Shown here: in pieces, positions 20,871 through 29,816 of the stretch
How the letters are laid out: every line of letters begins with the position of its first letter
Position numbering within the stretch: the first letter of the stretch is position 1
NCBI GenBank assembly: GCA_001007975.1
Contig: CP011268.1
Coordinates: 496,001 to 560,000 of the forward strand
DNA from: a candidate division SR1 bacterium Aalborg_AAW-1
Lineage (GTDB): Bacteria; Patescibacteriota; Gracilibacteria; Absconditabacterales; Absconditicoccaceae
Direction: 5' to 3'
DNA: 64,000 nucleotides
Notes under the pieces: model-generated
Databases searched by the model: none
The model's input: only the letters and a program-made list of their open reading frames with translations
What the model was told of the DNA's origin: nothing
Made by a program: the position numbers and the translations under genes

Positions 20871-21203
20871 ATGCGTGAATATAAAGCTTCATTGTCGTAT
20901 GCTATCTCCTCTCCAATTAAAATGGAATTGGTAGCGAAGATGGTAAGATGAAAGTCTACATCTGATGCACTTACTTTACTTAATTTCCTTCCTAAAAAAG
21001 CTGGTCGTACATTAGCTAAAGTGATTGCTTCCGCTTATGCAAATGCAAAAATTGGAGAATGAGATGATGTCCAAACAGTTGTTTCTACAATTGATGTTGG
21101 TAAAGGTCCTAGCATAAAGAGAATGAGATTTACCTCAAGAGCTAGAATCTATGGATATACAAAACATAGATCATTTGTAAGAGTTGTTTTATCTGTTAAA
21201 TAA
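20871..21203 (+). CDS. rplV: Ribosomal protein L22
   Basis: 110 residues: SPIKMELVAKMVRGKSTSDA (Gly is TGA), LLNFLPKKAGRTLAKVIASA and the tunnel loop GPSIKRMRFTSRARIYGYTK. L22 lines the exit tunnel. Ends 6 bp before the rpsC start. Confidence 0.97.
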
Positions 21204-21209
21204 TCGTGT

Positions 21210-21893
21210 ATGTGACAAAAGGCGCATCCAATTGGACTGAGAGTTGGAATAGTAAAATCATGGTTCTCTGAACGACATTCTAAAGGAAGAAGACAAAATG
21301 CTGATTTCTTTGTAGAAGATATTCAATTGAGAGATTATATTGAAGCATTTTATCCAAGAGCAGGTATCTCTAGAGTTGTTATTAGAAAAACTAATAAAGA
21401 AGGAGAAATCATACTTTTCGCATCTAAAGTAGGTGTAATCATGGGTAAAGATGGTGCTAAGATCAAGGAATTAGAAGATAAGATTGAGAAAAAGTTTGGA
21501 AGAGTATTCAAAATTTCTATCAAAGCTATCAAAATTCCTGAACTCTCTGCAAAAATCATGGCAGAACATATTGCTACTCAACTTGAAGGAAGAATGCCTT
21601 TTAGAAAGGTTGCAAAACAAGTTATTACTCAAGTTATGGAAAAAGGAGCTGTCTGAGTGAAAGTGAAAGTAGGAGGAAGACTTGGTGGTGTTGATATTGC
21701 TCGTAAAGAAACATTTAACCAAGGAAGAGTACCTTTACAAACATTGAGAGCTGATATTGATTATCATGCTATGCAAGCTCACACAAAATATGGTGTTCTT
21801 GGAATTAAAGTGTGGATTGCAAAAGGAGAAATCTTTGCTAAAAAATCTAAACAAGCTCTTATGAAAGAAATTGTAGATAAAATTGATTCATAA
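21210..21893 (+). CDS. rpsC: Ribosomal protein S3
   Basis: 227 residues: [20 protein letters not shown] (residue 2 Gly is TGA), a KH domain with [19 protein letters not shown] (GxxG loop GKDG), and the C-terminal domain with [19 protein letters not shown], its first Gly again TGA. S3 helps form the mRNA entry channel and helicase site. Confidence 0.97.
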
Positions 21894-21942
21894 TTTATAT
21901 GTATTACCAAAATACAGTTTATAATCTTATTACTATATTAAC

Positions 21943-22362
21943 ATGTTGTTGACGCCAAAAAGATGGAAACATAGAAAACAAATGATCAAGCATATATCTG
22001 GACTTTCAACAAGAGGAGCTGAAGTTTCTTTTGGTGATTATGGACTCAAGGCTCTTGAAAGTGATTTTATCACCAATAGACAAATTGAAGCTGCACGTAA
22101 AGTAATTGTAAGATATACAAGGAAGGTGTGAAAGCTTTGGATTAGAATATTTCCTGATGTGCCTATGACTAAAAAAGGTTTAGAAATGCCGATGGGAAAA
22201 GGAAAGGGAGACGTTGAGAAATTTGTTGCTAGAGTAAAAAGAGGAAGAATAATGTTTGAAGTAACAGGGCTTGATGAAGCAACTGCTAAATTGGCATTGT
22301 CATCTGCTGCTAAAAAACTTGGTGTGAAAACAACAGTTATTGGAAAAGGAGAAATTAGATAA
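21943..22362 (+). CDS. rplP: Ribosomal protein L16
   Basis: 139 residues: MLLTPKRWKHRKQMIKHISG, ITNRQIEAARKVIVRYTRKV, GKLWIRIFPDVPMTKKGLEM and GKGKGDVEKFVARVKRG. One TGA codes the Gly before KLWIR. L16 contacts the A- and P-site tRNAs. Confidence 0.97.
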
Positions 22363-22398
22363 TTATTATATATTTTAAACCCTAAAGATTTGTTACTG

Positions 22399-22623
22399 AT
22401 GTCTCGTAAAACATATCTCAAAGATCTGATATCTTTATCTGTAAAAGATCTTGTGCAAAAGAGAAAAGAGCTCAAAAAAGAACTTTTTGATCTGAAGATG
22501 AAAAATTTAACAGGTGCTCTTAAAAAGGTATCTGATGTTAGATCAGCTAGAAGAAATATAGCTAGAATCAATACCGTTTTATCTCATAAAATAGCAACAT
22601 TATATGGCAGTTCTGTGAAATAA
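22399..22623 (+). CDS. rpmC: Ribosomal protein L29
   Basis: 74 residues with no UGA. ELKKELFDLKMKNLTGALKK and SARRNIARINTVL are typical of L29, which sits at the tunnel exit beside L23. Its last 20 nt overlap the start of rpsQ. Confidence 0.93.
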   Translation: MSRKTYLKDLISLSVKDLVQKRKELKKELFDLKMKNLTGALKKVSDVRSARRNIARINTVLSHKIATLYGSSVK

Positions 22624-22864
22624 GCAAATTAAAGAATTAGTAGGTAAGGTGTTGAGTACGAGCATGGTAGATACTATCGTAGTGTCTATTCCTGTCGTGA
22701 AGATGCATCCAATTTATAAGAAAAGATATACACAGTATAAAAAATGCTATGCTCATATTGATTCTTCCGCTCAAGAATGCGTTGTTGGTGATAAAGTAAA
22801 AATCCAACAATCAAAACCATTAAGTAAAACAAAAAGATGGTTGTTTATAGAAAAAGTATCATAA
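22604..22864 (+). CDS. rpsQ: Ribosomal protein S17
   Basis: 86 residues. KELVGKVLSTSMVDTIVVSI, HPIYKKRYTQYKKCYAH and KIQQSKPLSKTKRWLFIEKV match S17 from end to end. The start must lie upstream of the GTG at 22649 because KELVGKV is the family N-terminus. Reading back with UGA as Gly reaches ATG at 22604 (MAVLGNKQIK), inside rpmC. Under code 11 the TGA at 22616 hides this start. Confidence 0.93.
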
Positions 22865-22896
22865 TTGTTTTTTAAACTCTATTACTTATAATTAGT

Positions 22897-23271
22897 ATGT
22901 TACAAAGAGAATCATTCGTTGTTGTTACTGATAATACAGGAGCAACTGAAGCTAAAATTATTGGTATGCTTGCTACTATGGAAAGACAAGTATCTATTGG
23001 TGATATTGTAAATGTTGCTATACAGAAAGCTTCTCCATCCGCTTCAGTAAAACCAGGACAAGTATGTAAAGCTCTGATTGTGAGAACAAGAAAAGAAATT
23101 AGACGTCCTGATGGTACATATATCAGATTTGGTGATAACGCTGTTGTTATTCTTGATGTAGACAATAAAGGAGAAATGAAGCCAAAAGGAAAAAGAATTT
23201 CAGGTCCATTGCCAAAGGAATTAAGAGAGCACTATAAGAGTGTAACTAACCTTGCAGATGAAGTTATTTAA
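22897..23271 (+). CDS. rplN: Ribosomal protein L14
   Basis: 124 residues, uninterrupted. MLQRESFVVVTDNTGATEAK, VIVRTRKE-type segment KALIVRTRKEIRRPDGTYIR and FGDNAVVILD identify L14, which forms intersubunit bridges. TATTACTTAT lies at 22880. Confidence 0.97.
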   Translation: MLQRESFVVVTDNTGATEAKIIGMLATMERQVSIGDIVNVAIQKASPSASVKPGQVCKALIVRTRKEIRRPDGTYIRFGDNAVVILDVDNKGEMKPKGKRISGPLPKELREHYKSVTNLADEVI

Positions 23272-23312
23272 TATGGCTACTATAGATTTATTCTTATTAC
23301 TAATCTAATCAG

Positions 23313-23606
23313 ATGAAAAAAATTAAAAAATGAGATACTGTTAAAGTAATATCAGGAAAGCATAAAAAATCCATTGGGATTATAGAAAAGGTTCTCGATG
23401 AGTCTGTAGTTGTACAGGGGGTTAATGTTGTTAAGAGAGCTCAAAAAGGAAAAGGATATGTAGAAAAAACACTTCCTATTCATCTTTCTAATGTGATGTA
23501 TTATGATACAGACAAAAAAATCACTTCTAAAATAAAGATTGTTGAAGACAAGAATGGGAAAAGAAAGAGACAAATTGTTAAAACATGACGTATTCTAGAA
23601 AAATAA
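23313..23606 (+). CDS. rplX: Ribosomal protein L24
   Basis: 97 residues. KKGDTVKVISGKHKKSIGII is the KOW motif (its first Gly is TGA), followed by VVVQGVNVVKRAQKG and PIHLSNVMYYD. L24 starts 50S assembly. Confidence 0.95.
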
Positions 23607-23658
23607 TCTTCTTATCTTAACGTAATATTATTGATATTTATTTTACCTTTGCACGATA

Positions 23659-24198
23659 ATGCAATATACTGAATTTAAAAAAGATCTAGATTCTAAACTA
23701 TCAAAAAGACTAGATGTAAAAAACGTTCATCAGATCCCTCATATAGATAAGGTTATTGTCTCTATTGGAGTAGGTTCGTTACATACAAGAAAATGAGTTA
23801 AAGACTTCTCTGAGTTTGAAAAAAACTTAACAGCTATTACAGGTCAAAAACCTACGATGGTAATGTCTAAGAAAAATGTATCAAACTTTAAGTTAAGAGA
23901 AGGTATGCCATCTATGATGACTGTTACTCTGAGATGAAAAAAAGCACATTATTTCTTATTCAAATTGATGAGTATTGTGTTGCCAAGAGTAAGAGATTTT
24001 GCCTGATTGTCAAATAAATCATTTGATCATCACGGTAATTATTCACTTGGTTTGAAGTCATATGAAATCTTTCCAGAACTTCATCCAGATAGTATCTCAT
24101 TACCTACAGGATTACAAGTTACTATTGCTACTGATTCTAGAAAAAAAGAAGATACAAAAGCATTGTTAGAAGAATATGGATTTGTATTTCACGCATAA
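23659..24198 (+). CDS. rplE: Ribosomal protein L5
   Basis: 179 residues: [54 protein letters not shown], then [20 protein letters not shown]. Three TGA codons give Gly at conserved positions. L5 binds 5S rRNA and contacts P-site tRNA. Confidence 0.97.
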
Positions 24199-24233
24199 TA
24201 TCCGCTTTTACTTATAGCTAATTATACCATATT

Positions 24234-24461
24234 ATGGCAAAAACATCATTAAAAGTTAAACAGAAAAGACTTATGGATCAATTTCTTGCTTACAAAGCAG
24301 GAGATGCAAAAAAGCCAAAACACTTAACAAAGCTCTATAATAGATGCCGTCTTTGTGGAAGAGATGCAGCCTACATGAGAGATTTTGGAATCTGTAGAGT
24401 GTGTTTTAGAAAGAATGCAAGAATGGGATTGATTATGTGAGTTAAAAAAGCAAGTTGGTAA
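24234..24461 (+). CDS. rpsN: Ribosomal protein S14 (zinc-binding type)
   Basis: 75 residues. The C+ zinc ribbon is CRLCGRDAAYMRDFGICRVC with two CxxC pairs, then RKNARMGLIM-Gly-VKKASW, where Gly is TGA and the tail is the conserved S14 end. Somewhat longer at the N-terminus than the 61-residue type Z proteins. Confidence 0.96.
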
Positions 24462-24506
24462 AATGAGTTTTCTGTTCATTTCTTTAGTTATTATTATCTA
24501 ATTATT

Positions 24507-24908
24507 ATGAGTGTTGTTGCACCTACGCAAGATCTATTGATAAGAATTAAGAATGCCTATATGTCGAGAAAGACAATTGTAGATAATGTAGTTCATTCAA
24601 AATTCTTGGAATCTATTGTAGATCTTCTTAAAAAATATAAATTTGTAAGAGAATATACTATCATAGAAGATGGTAATAAGAAGTTCCTTAAGATTTTTCT
24701 TCATGAAGTCGTTAATCCTGTTCAAGATATTCCAGTAGTACGCTTGTTCTCAAAACCTTCAAGACGTTGGTATGTTTCATATAAAGATCTTAGACCAGTT
24801 GCGGGAGGAAGAGGTATAGGTATTATATCTACCAGTAAAGGACTTATGCCTACTCATGTGGCAAGAAAATTGAAAGTGGGTGGAGAACTTATCGCTGAAA
24901 TTTACTAA
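24507..24908 (+). CDS. rpsH: Ribosomal protein S8
   Basis: 133 residues, no UGA. DLLIRIKNAYMSRKTIVDNV, VVRLFSKPSRRWYVSYKDLR and GIGIISTSKGLMPTHVARKL, the conserved C-terminal rRNA-binding segment. S8 organises the central 30S domain and is a common autoregulator. Confidence 0.97.
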   Translation: MSVVAPTQDLLIRIKNAYMSRKTIVDNVVHSKFLESIVDLLKKYKFVREYTIIEDGNKKFLKIFLHEVVNPVQDIPVVRLFSKPSRRWYVSYKDLRPVAGGRGIGIISTSKGLMPTHVARKLKVGGELIAEIY

Positions 24909-24957
24909 TATCTTAGTAAATAATATAAGCATTTTAATTATTGTGAGACGATTATCT

Positions 24958-25503
24958 ATGTCTAAAGTATGAAAAAATCCTATTAGTTTGCCAGCTGGAG
25001 TTACAGCTACTCTTGTTGATGGTGTGATAGAAGTAAAAGGTCCAAAAGGTACTTTGACTCAAGCTATATATCCAGGTATTGTACCAACAATAGAAGAAGG
25101 TGTTGTTACATTGCGTTGTGATGATGTTGCCCTCTGGAAATATTGGGGTACAATGAGATCTCTTATTGCTAATATGGTAAAAGGAGTTTCAGAATGATAT
25201 TCTAAGACACTTCAAGTAATTGGAGTAGGATTTGATGCTGTTCTTCAGGGTAATGCCATCAATTTTAAATTATGATTTTCTCATCCTGTGAAGTTTGATA
25301 TTCCTACAGGCATTGAAGTTAAAATTGATAAAGATCCAAAAGGTAATGCTGTGATTGCTCTATCAAGCCATGACAAACAACTCATTGGTGAGGTTGCTGC
25401 AAAAATTAGAGGATTGAAAAAACCAGAACCATATAAAGGAAAGGGTATTAGATTCCTTGGAGAAGTTGTTAAATTGAAGGCTGGTAAAGCTGCTAAGAAA
25501 TAA
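24958..25503 (+). CDS. rplF: Ribosomal protein L6
   Basis: 181 residues: MSKVGKNPISLPAGVTATLV, MRSLIANMVKGVSE-Gly-Y and GLKKPEPYKGKGIRFLGEVV. TGA supplies Gly in SKVG, SEGY and the LGFSHPV motif. L6 sits near the factor-binding site. Confidence 0.97.
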
Positions 25504-25555
25504 TACATATTATAGTGTGTTATAAAAATCTTTACTTAATCATTGATCTGTTCAT

Positions 25556-25900
25556 ATGAAAACAAATAAATCTACCATATCATATTTGAGAAGAAAAAGA
25601 AGAACTAATATATCTATCAAAGCGCAACATCCTGATTATAGATGTATAGTAGTAAGATCTGTAAAATATATTAGTGCACAAATCATTGATCAAAAAGGAA
25701 ATGTTGTTGCAGCGGCAAGTGATCTTAAAATTGCTTCTGGTACTAAAACTGAAAAAGCTACACAAGTTGGTATAGCGTTAGCTAAAGTTGCTCTTGATAA
25801 AAAAATTACTTCTTGTGTGTTTGATAGAAATGGATTCTTGTATCATGGAAGAGTAAAAGCATTATGTGAAGGATTAAGAGAAGGAGGATTGACTATCTAG
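25556..25900 (+). CDS. rplR: Ribosomal protein L18
   Basis: 114 residues, no UGA. RRKRRTNISIKAQHPDYRCI, KATQVGIALAKVAL and VFDRNGFLYHGRVKALCEGL, then LREGGLTI. L18 brings 5S rRNA to the 50S subunit. Confidence 0.96.
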   Translation: MKTNKSTISYLRRKRRTNISIKAQHPDYRCIVVRSVKYISAQIIDQKGNVVAAASDLKIASGTKTEKATQVGIALAKVALDKKITSCVFDRNGFLYHGRVKALCEGLREGGLTI

Positions 25901-25943
25901 TTATTACTTGTTTACATATTTATTATTGTATATTATCAATATT

Positions 25944-26555
25944 ATGAAAGAAAAATTGCAATGATTTGAAGAAGCTCTCTTAGAAGTCAGAAAAGTTACA
26001 AAAGTAACTACTGGTGGAAGAAGAATGAGATTCAGAGCAATTGTACTCGTTGGAGATAGAGCTGGACATATTGGTCTTGGTGTAGGTAAAGGTAACGATG
26101 TATCTATTGCGGTAACAAAAGCAACGCACGATGCTTATAAAAACGTCCGTGATGTATCTATTACAAAAACTGGATCAGTACCATATATGGTTACTAATAA
26201 GTATAAAGCTTGTTATGTTACATTGAGACCAGCAGGAGCCGGTACTGGATTGAAAGCAGGATCATCAGTAAGAACTGTACTAGAACTTTCTTGATATTCT
26301 AATATTCTTTCAAAAATTATTGGTTCAAATAATCCATTAAATAATGCAATTGCTACTATTACTGCATTAACTACCTTTAAGGTAAATGTTGATAATATCC
26401 AAGAAGTAAAAGCTGTTGTAAAAGAAAAAATTGAAGATAAAAAAGATGATAGAAAATGAAAATTCTCAAAAAAATCTGATACAGCTAAAAAACCAACAAG
26501 ATCAACATCTAAAAAGACTGAACAATCTGACACATCGTCTGAGTCAGCAGAATAA
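25944..26555 (+). CDS. rpsE: Ribosomal protein S5
   Basis: 203 residues. RRMRFRAIVLVGDRAGHIGL, LRPAGAGTGLKAGSSVRTVL and ELSGYSNILSKIIGSNNPLN (Gly is TGA, invariant in S5). A lysine/serine-rich tail of about 50 residues extends the C-terminus. S5 acts in decoding accuracy. L15 follows directly: the rpmD (L30) gene usually placed here is missing. Confidence 0.97.
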
Positions 26556-26607
26556 TTCTTGTTAGTATAGTCTATTATTCATTTACATATTTCTTGTCAT
26601 AATTATC

Positions 26608-27054
26608 ATGTTGAACGAACTTAAAAGACCAGCAGGAAGCAGAAGAAAATCTATCCAAATTGGTAGAGGAAATGGTTCTGGTCGTGGAAACTATTCTACA
26701 AGAGGACTTAAAGGTCAAAAAGCAAGAACTTGATTTTCTCAAAAACCAGGTTTTGAAGGAGGACAAACACCTCTTCATATGAGACTTCCTAAAGCAAGAT
26801 GATTCAAAAGATACTTTAAGCTTATCAATCATGTTACACCTATTAATATTGGGGTGCTTAATGCTGATGAACGCGTGAAAGCAAATGATACTCTTACTCC
26901 AGAAGTGTTGTATACGCTTGGATATGGTAAAATTGGTACTTCATTCAAAATCCTTGGTACTGGAGAGTTGTCAAAATCATTAACTTTCGAAGGATTTGCA
27001 GTATCTCAATCAGCAAAATCACTTATTGAGAAAGCGGGTGGTTCTGTTGCATAA
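26608..27054 (+). CDS. rplO: Ribosomal protein L15
   Basis: 148 residues: GRGNGSGRGNYSTRGLKGQK, ARTGFSQKPGFEGGQTPLHM and RLPKARGFKRYFK. Both TGA codons lie in these conserved stretches as Gly. L15 is a late 50S assembly protein. Confidence 0.97.
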
Positions 27055-27108
27055 GTAGGATCTAGAATCCTTATCGTTGACCTTGAATTTTTTATTCGGT
27101 TTGTTATG

Positions 27109-27165
27109 ATCACACAGAAATATTCGTTTGCAATACTCTTGTAAAACGATTATACTCTGTGTGAT
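27109..27165 (+). promoter_or_regulatory. secY promoter flanked by a 9-bp inverted repeat
   Basis: TTGCAA at 27128-27133, 17-bp spacer and TATACT at 27151-27156. ATCACACAG (27109-27117) and CTGTGTGAT (27157-27165) are exact inverted repeats bracketing the promoter, with TTTTCTTT after the second arm. It could be an operator, or a long-loop terminator of the spc operon. Confidence 0.55.
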
Positions 27166-27192
27166 TTTCTTTACTTATTATTCTTCTCTCTT

Positions 27193-28521
27193 ATGTGGAA
27201 TAAAATACTTACTTCAGTGAAGGCATTGTTTACTAATCCAGTGCTGAGAAAAAAACTCATTATGACATTGCTTGGATTAGCAATCTATAGATTACTTGTG
27301 GTTATACCAGTTCCTTTTGTTAATGTAGATATGCTTATGGCTCAGACATGAGCAGCGACTTCATCATGATTAGCTAACTTTTTGATGTTGTTTGGAGGGT
27401 CTCTTGATCAATTTTCTATTGTTGCGGTTGGTCTTGGTCCATTTATTAATGCATCTATTATTGTTCAGTTACTTACTGTTGTTATTCCTCACTTTGAAGA
27501 GTTACAAGAACTTGGAGAACAGTGACAAAAGCAGCTACAAATTTATATGAGGTATATGACTTTCCCATTTGCATTGATTCAATCTATTGGAATGGTGTTC
27601 TTTATTAATTCTTTGATGGGTGGTATAATTGATACAACCTCATGGGCTACTGTATTCTTTGCTGCATTTGTCATGGCAGTGGGGGCAATGATTGTACTGT
27701 TTCTTGCTGATCGAATTACAGAGAAATGACTTACGAATGGAACTTCATTGATTATCTTCGCTAGTATTATTTCTGGAATAGTTACACAACTCTTTTCAAC
27801 ATTTACATCATTGACAAGCTCTTCGGCGTTTTGGTCTATGTTGGTCTATGTTATCCTCGTGGTTGGGGCACTTACTATCGCTTCTATATTCATCTTGAAA
27901 TCATATCAACAAATACCAGTTATTTATGCAAGACAAGGTAAAATACAAGAGACATCAAAACTCCCTATTCCATTGAATCCTGTAGGAATGGTACCAATTA
28001 TCTTTGCTATGGCATTTGTATCGTTCCCTTATATTATTTCTCAATTTACTATGAGTTTGTGATATCCATCAGAGACTATGCGTTATTGGGCGAATTGGAT
28101 TCAATTGAACTTTAATATCTATGTAGAAAAACCGGCAGTACCTATTCTGATCTTCTACTTCTTATTAATTATCGTGTTTACCTACTTCTACTCATTGATT
28201 ACATTCAATCCCGATAAGATGGCTGATAATATTCAGCAGAGAGGAGGATTTATCCCGGGTATTAGACCAGGTAATGAAACTGCGCAATATATTAAGACTA
28301 CTTTAAATCATCTGAGTATATGGTGAGGTGCTGGGTTAGCATTGATCGGTATCTTTACGTATCTTCTTCATTATATACCATTGATTCAAGATTTCTCTAC
28401 GCAAGTAGGAGCCCTTCCTGTGATTGTAACTGGATCTGGAATCATTATTATTGTAGGAGTTATCCAACAACTTATGGATAAAATCCAAACAGAGACACTC
28501 ATGGCAGAATATGATGCATAA
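27193..28521 (+). CDS. secY: Preprotein translocase subunit SecY
   Basis: 442 residues, ten membrane segments. YRLLVVIPVPFVNVDML is the first segment region, ELQELGEQGQKQLQIYMRYM the cytoplasmic loop, EKGLTNGTSLIIFASIISG the conserved loop (first Gly is TGA), NPVGMVPIIFAMAF the region near the lateral gate, and QQRGGFIPGIRPGNETAQYI the C-terminal cytoplasmic loop. SecY forms the protein-conducting channel. It has its own promoter. Confidence 0.97.
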
Positions 28522-28527
28522 GATATA

Positions 28528-28549
28528 ACTCGCTTCGGCGAGTTTTTTT
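28528..28549 (+). terminator. Terminator after secY
   Basis: ACTCGC, TTCG loop, GCGAGT, then seven T. Confidence 0.94.
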
Positions 28550-28583
28550 AGTGAATGATATTCTATATTTACAACACTTTCTC

Positions 28584-28612
28584 TTGATTTACTATACATA
28601 TATTAGTATATA
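28584..28612 (+). promoter_or_regulatory. Promoter of the lipoprotein gene
   Basis: TTGATT at 28584-28589, 17-bp spacer, TATATA at 28607-28612. Confidence 0.5.
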
Positions 28613-28684
28613 TCAATCGATGTAAGAACTTATGAACAATAGCGTATTGCTGGCGAGACGGACAACCTTATATCAAAAAATAAA

Positions 28685-29305
28685 ATGAAAAAAATTGTAA
28701 TGCTTTTTGTGTGTGGATTGATGTTTATAACATCATGTAATCGTAATGATGAATATCAATTAGAACAGCCCCAGCAATCAGATGAATTATTAGCAAAAAT
28801 AAGTCTTGATGATATTATTGCTACTAATCCTAATGTTTCACAAATTAAAATTATTGGAAATGATAAAGATATATCAGTAATAACTGATCAAAATAATATT
28901 TCTTCTAAAACGACTATTTCATCTTATTCATTGGGATGGTATAAGTCGATTATTGTAACACGTCTGACTAAAAGTGCTGTTCAAGGGAAAAACTACAAAA
29001 TAACAGTGATAGCAAACAATGGTAGTAAAAATGGTTGTAATGATTATCCGCCACAAACTTTACCGATTGTAGAGAAAGTTGGTTGGAATAATAACAATCT
29101 TACTGTCTTACAAAGTGTTCAAGTTAATGCTAATAAGACTTTTTATCAAGAAAATGATGCTGCCGGTTGTAATTTGACTTCTAAGCCTTATAAAAAACAA
29201 GGTACTATTAATCAGTACGATGCTGGAGCTTATCAAGAGGTTGGTTGGAAAATTAGAACAAACGCATATTCTAGTTCATTTCAAGTTTTAATTGATGTTT
29301 ATTAA
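28685..29305 (+). CDS. Putative lipoprotein, unknown function
   Basis: 206 residues. MKKIVMLFVCGLMFITSC is a signal peptide with a lipobox (ITSC), so Cys18 would be lipidated after cleavage by signal peptidase II. The mature part is Asn-rich with a few Cys, and no known domain is recognised. No UGA is used. The style of the N-terminus (SCNRNDE) resembles Bacteroidetes lipoproteins, so recent transfer is possible. It lies alone between its own promoter and terminator. Confidence 0.75.
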   Translation: MKKIVMLFVCGLMFITSCNRNDEYQLEQPQQSDELLAKISLDDIIATNPNVSQIKIIGNDKDISVITDQNNISSKTTISSYSLGWYKSIIVTRLTKSAVQGKNYKITVIANNGSKNGCNDYPPQTLPIVEKVGWNNNNLTVLQSVQVNANKTFYQENDAAGCNLTSKPYKKQGTINQYDAGAYQEVGWKIRTNAYSSSFQVLIDVY

Positions 29306-29309
29306 TAAT

Positions 29310-29333
29310 AAAGGGAGTTTTCTCCCTTTATTT
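29310..29333 (+). terminator. Terminator of the lipoprotein gene
   Basis: AAAGGGAG, TTTT loop, CTCCCTTT, then ATTTACTTT. Confidence 0.85.
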
Positions 29334-29359
29334 ACTTTATTCTTATACTTTTATGTTAT

Positions 29360-29653
29360 ATGAAGTTAAAAAATATATTAAAGAAGATTATTATAATTTT
29401 CGTATTCATGCTCTTAACTTGATTTATAATAGGATTATTAAGATGACTTCAAAGAGAAGATTTACAATTTGCTATATGAGCTGACCGTATGTGTTTATCA
29501 TCTGAAATTCGTGGAGCTTATCCTGATCGAGAATTTTATAATATTTCTGTAGATAAGCTTGGCTTATTACATTGAAATTGGAATTTTTTGAGACGTTTTT
29601 ACTTGTACTATAATGATTCTATATATTTAAGTACATTATTTTGTCAGAAATAA
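29360..29653 (+). CDS. Small single-span membrane protein, unknown
   Basis: 97 residues. One membrane segment (KKIIIIFVFMLLTGFIIGLL), then about 65 residues, probably external, with two Cys. Four in-frame TGA codons, so it is invisible under code 11. No family recognised. Confidence 0.6.
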
Positions 29654-29712
29654 AAGAGATTAATATAATTATAGATCTTGTTTAATTTTATTTATTTCAA
29701 GCTATTAATAAT

Positions 29713-29738
29713 ATTCTGCTATTATGGCAGAATTTTTC
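29713..29738 (+). terminator. Terminator downstream of the small membrane protein
   Basis: ATTCTGC, loop, GCAGAAT, then TTTTC. Confidence 0.75.
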
Positions 29739-29743
29739 TTATA

Positions 29744-29770
29744 TAAAAAATCTCCCATTTGGGAGAGATT
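29744..29770 (-). terminator. Terminator of dnaJ
   Basis: On the minus strand CTCCC-AAAT-GGGAG within AATCT/AGATT arms, followed by a T run; 47 bp beyond the dnaJ stop. Confidence 0.8.
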
Positions 29771-29816
29771 CTTCGCAAACTCAGAATGACAGAATATACA
29801 GAGAGATTATAAGAAT

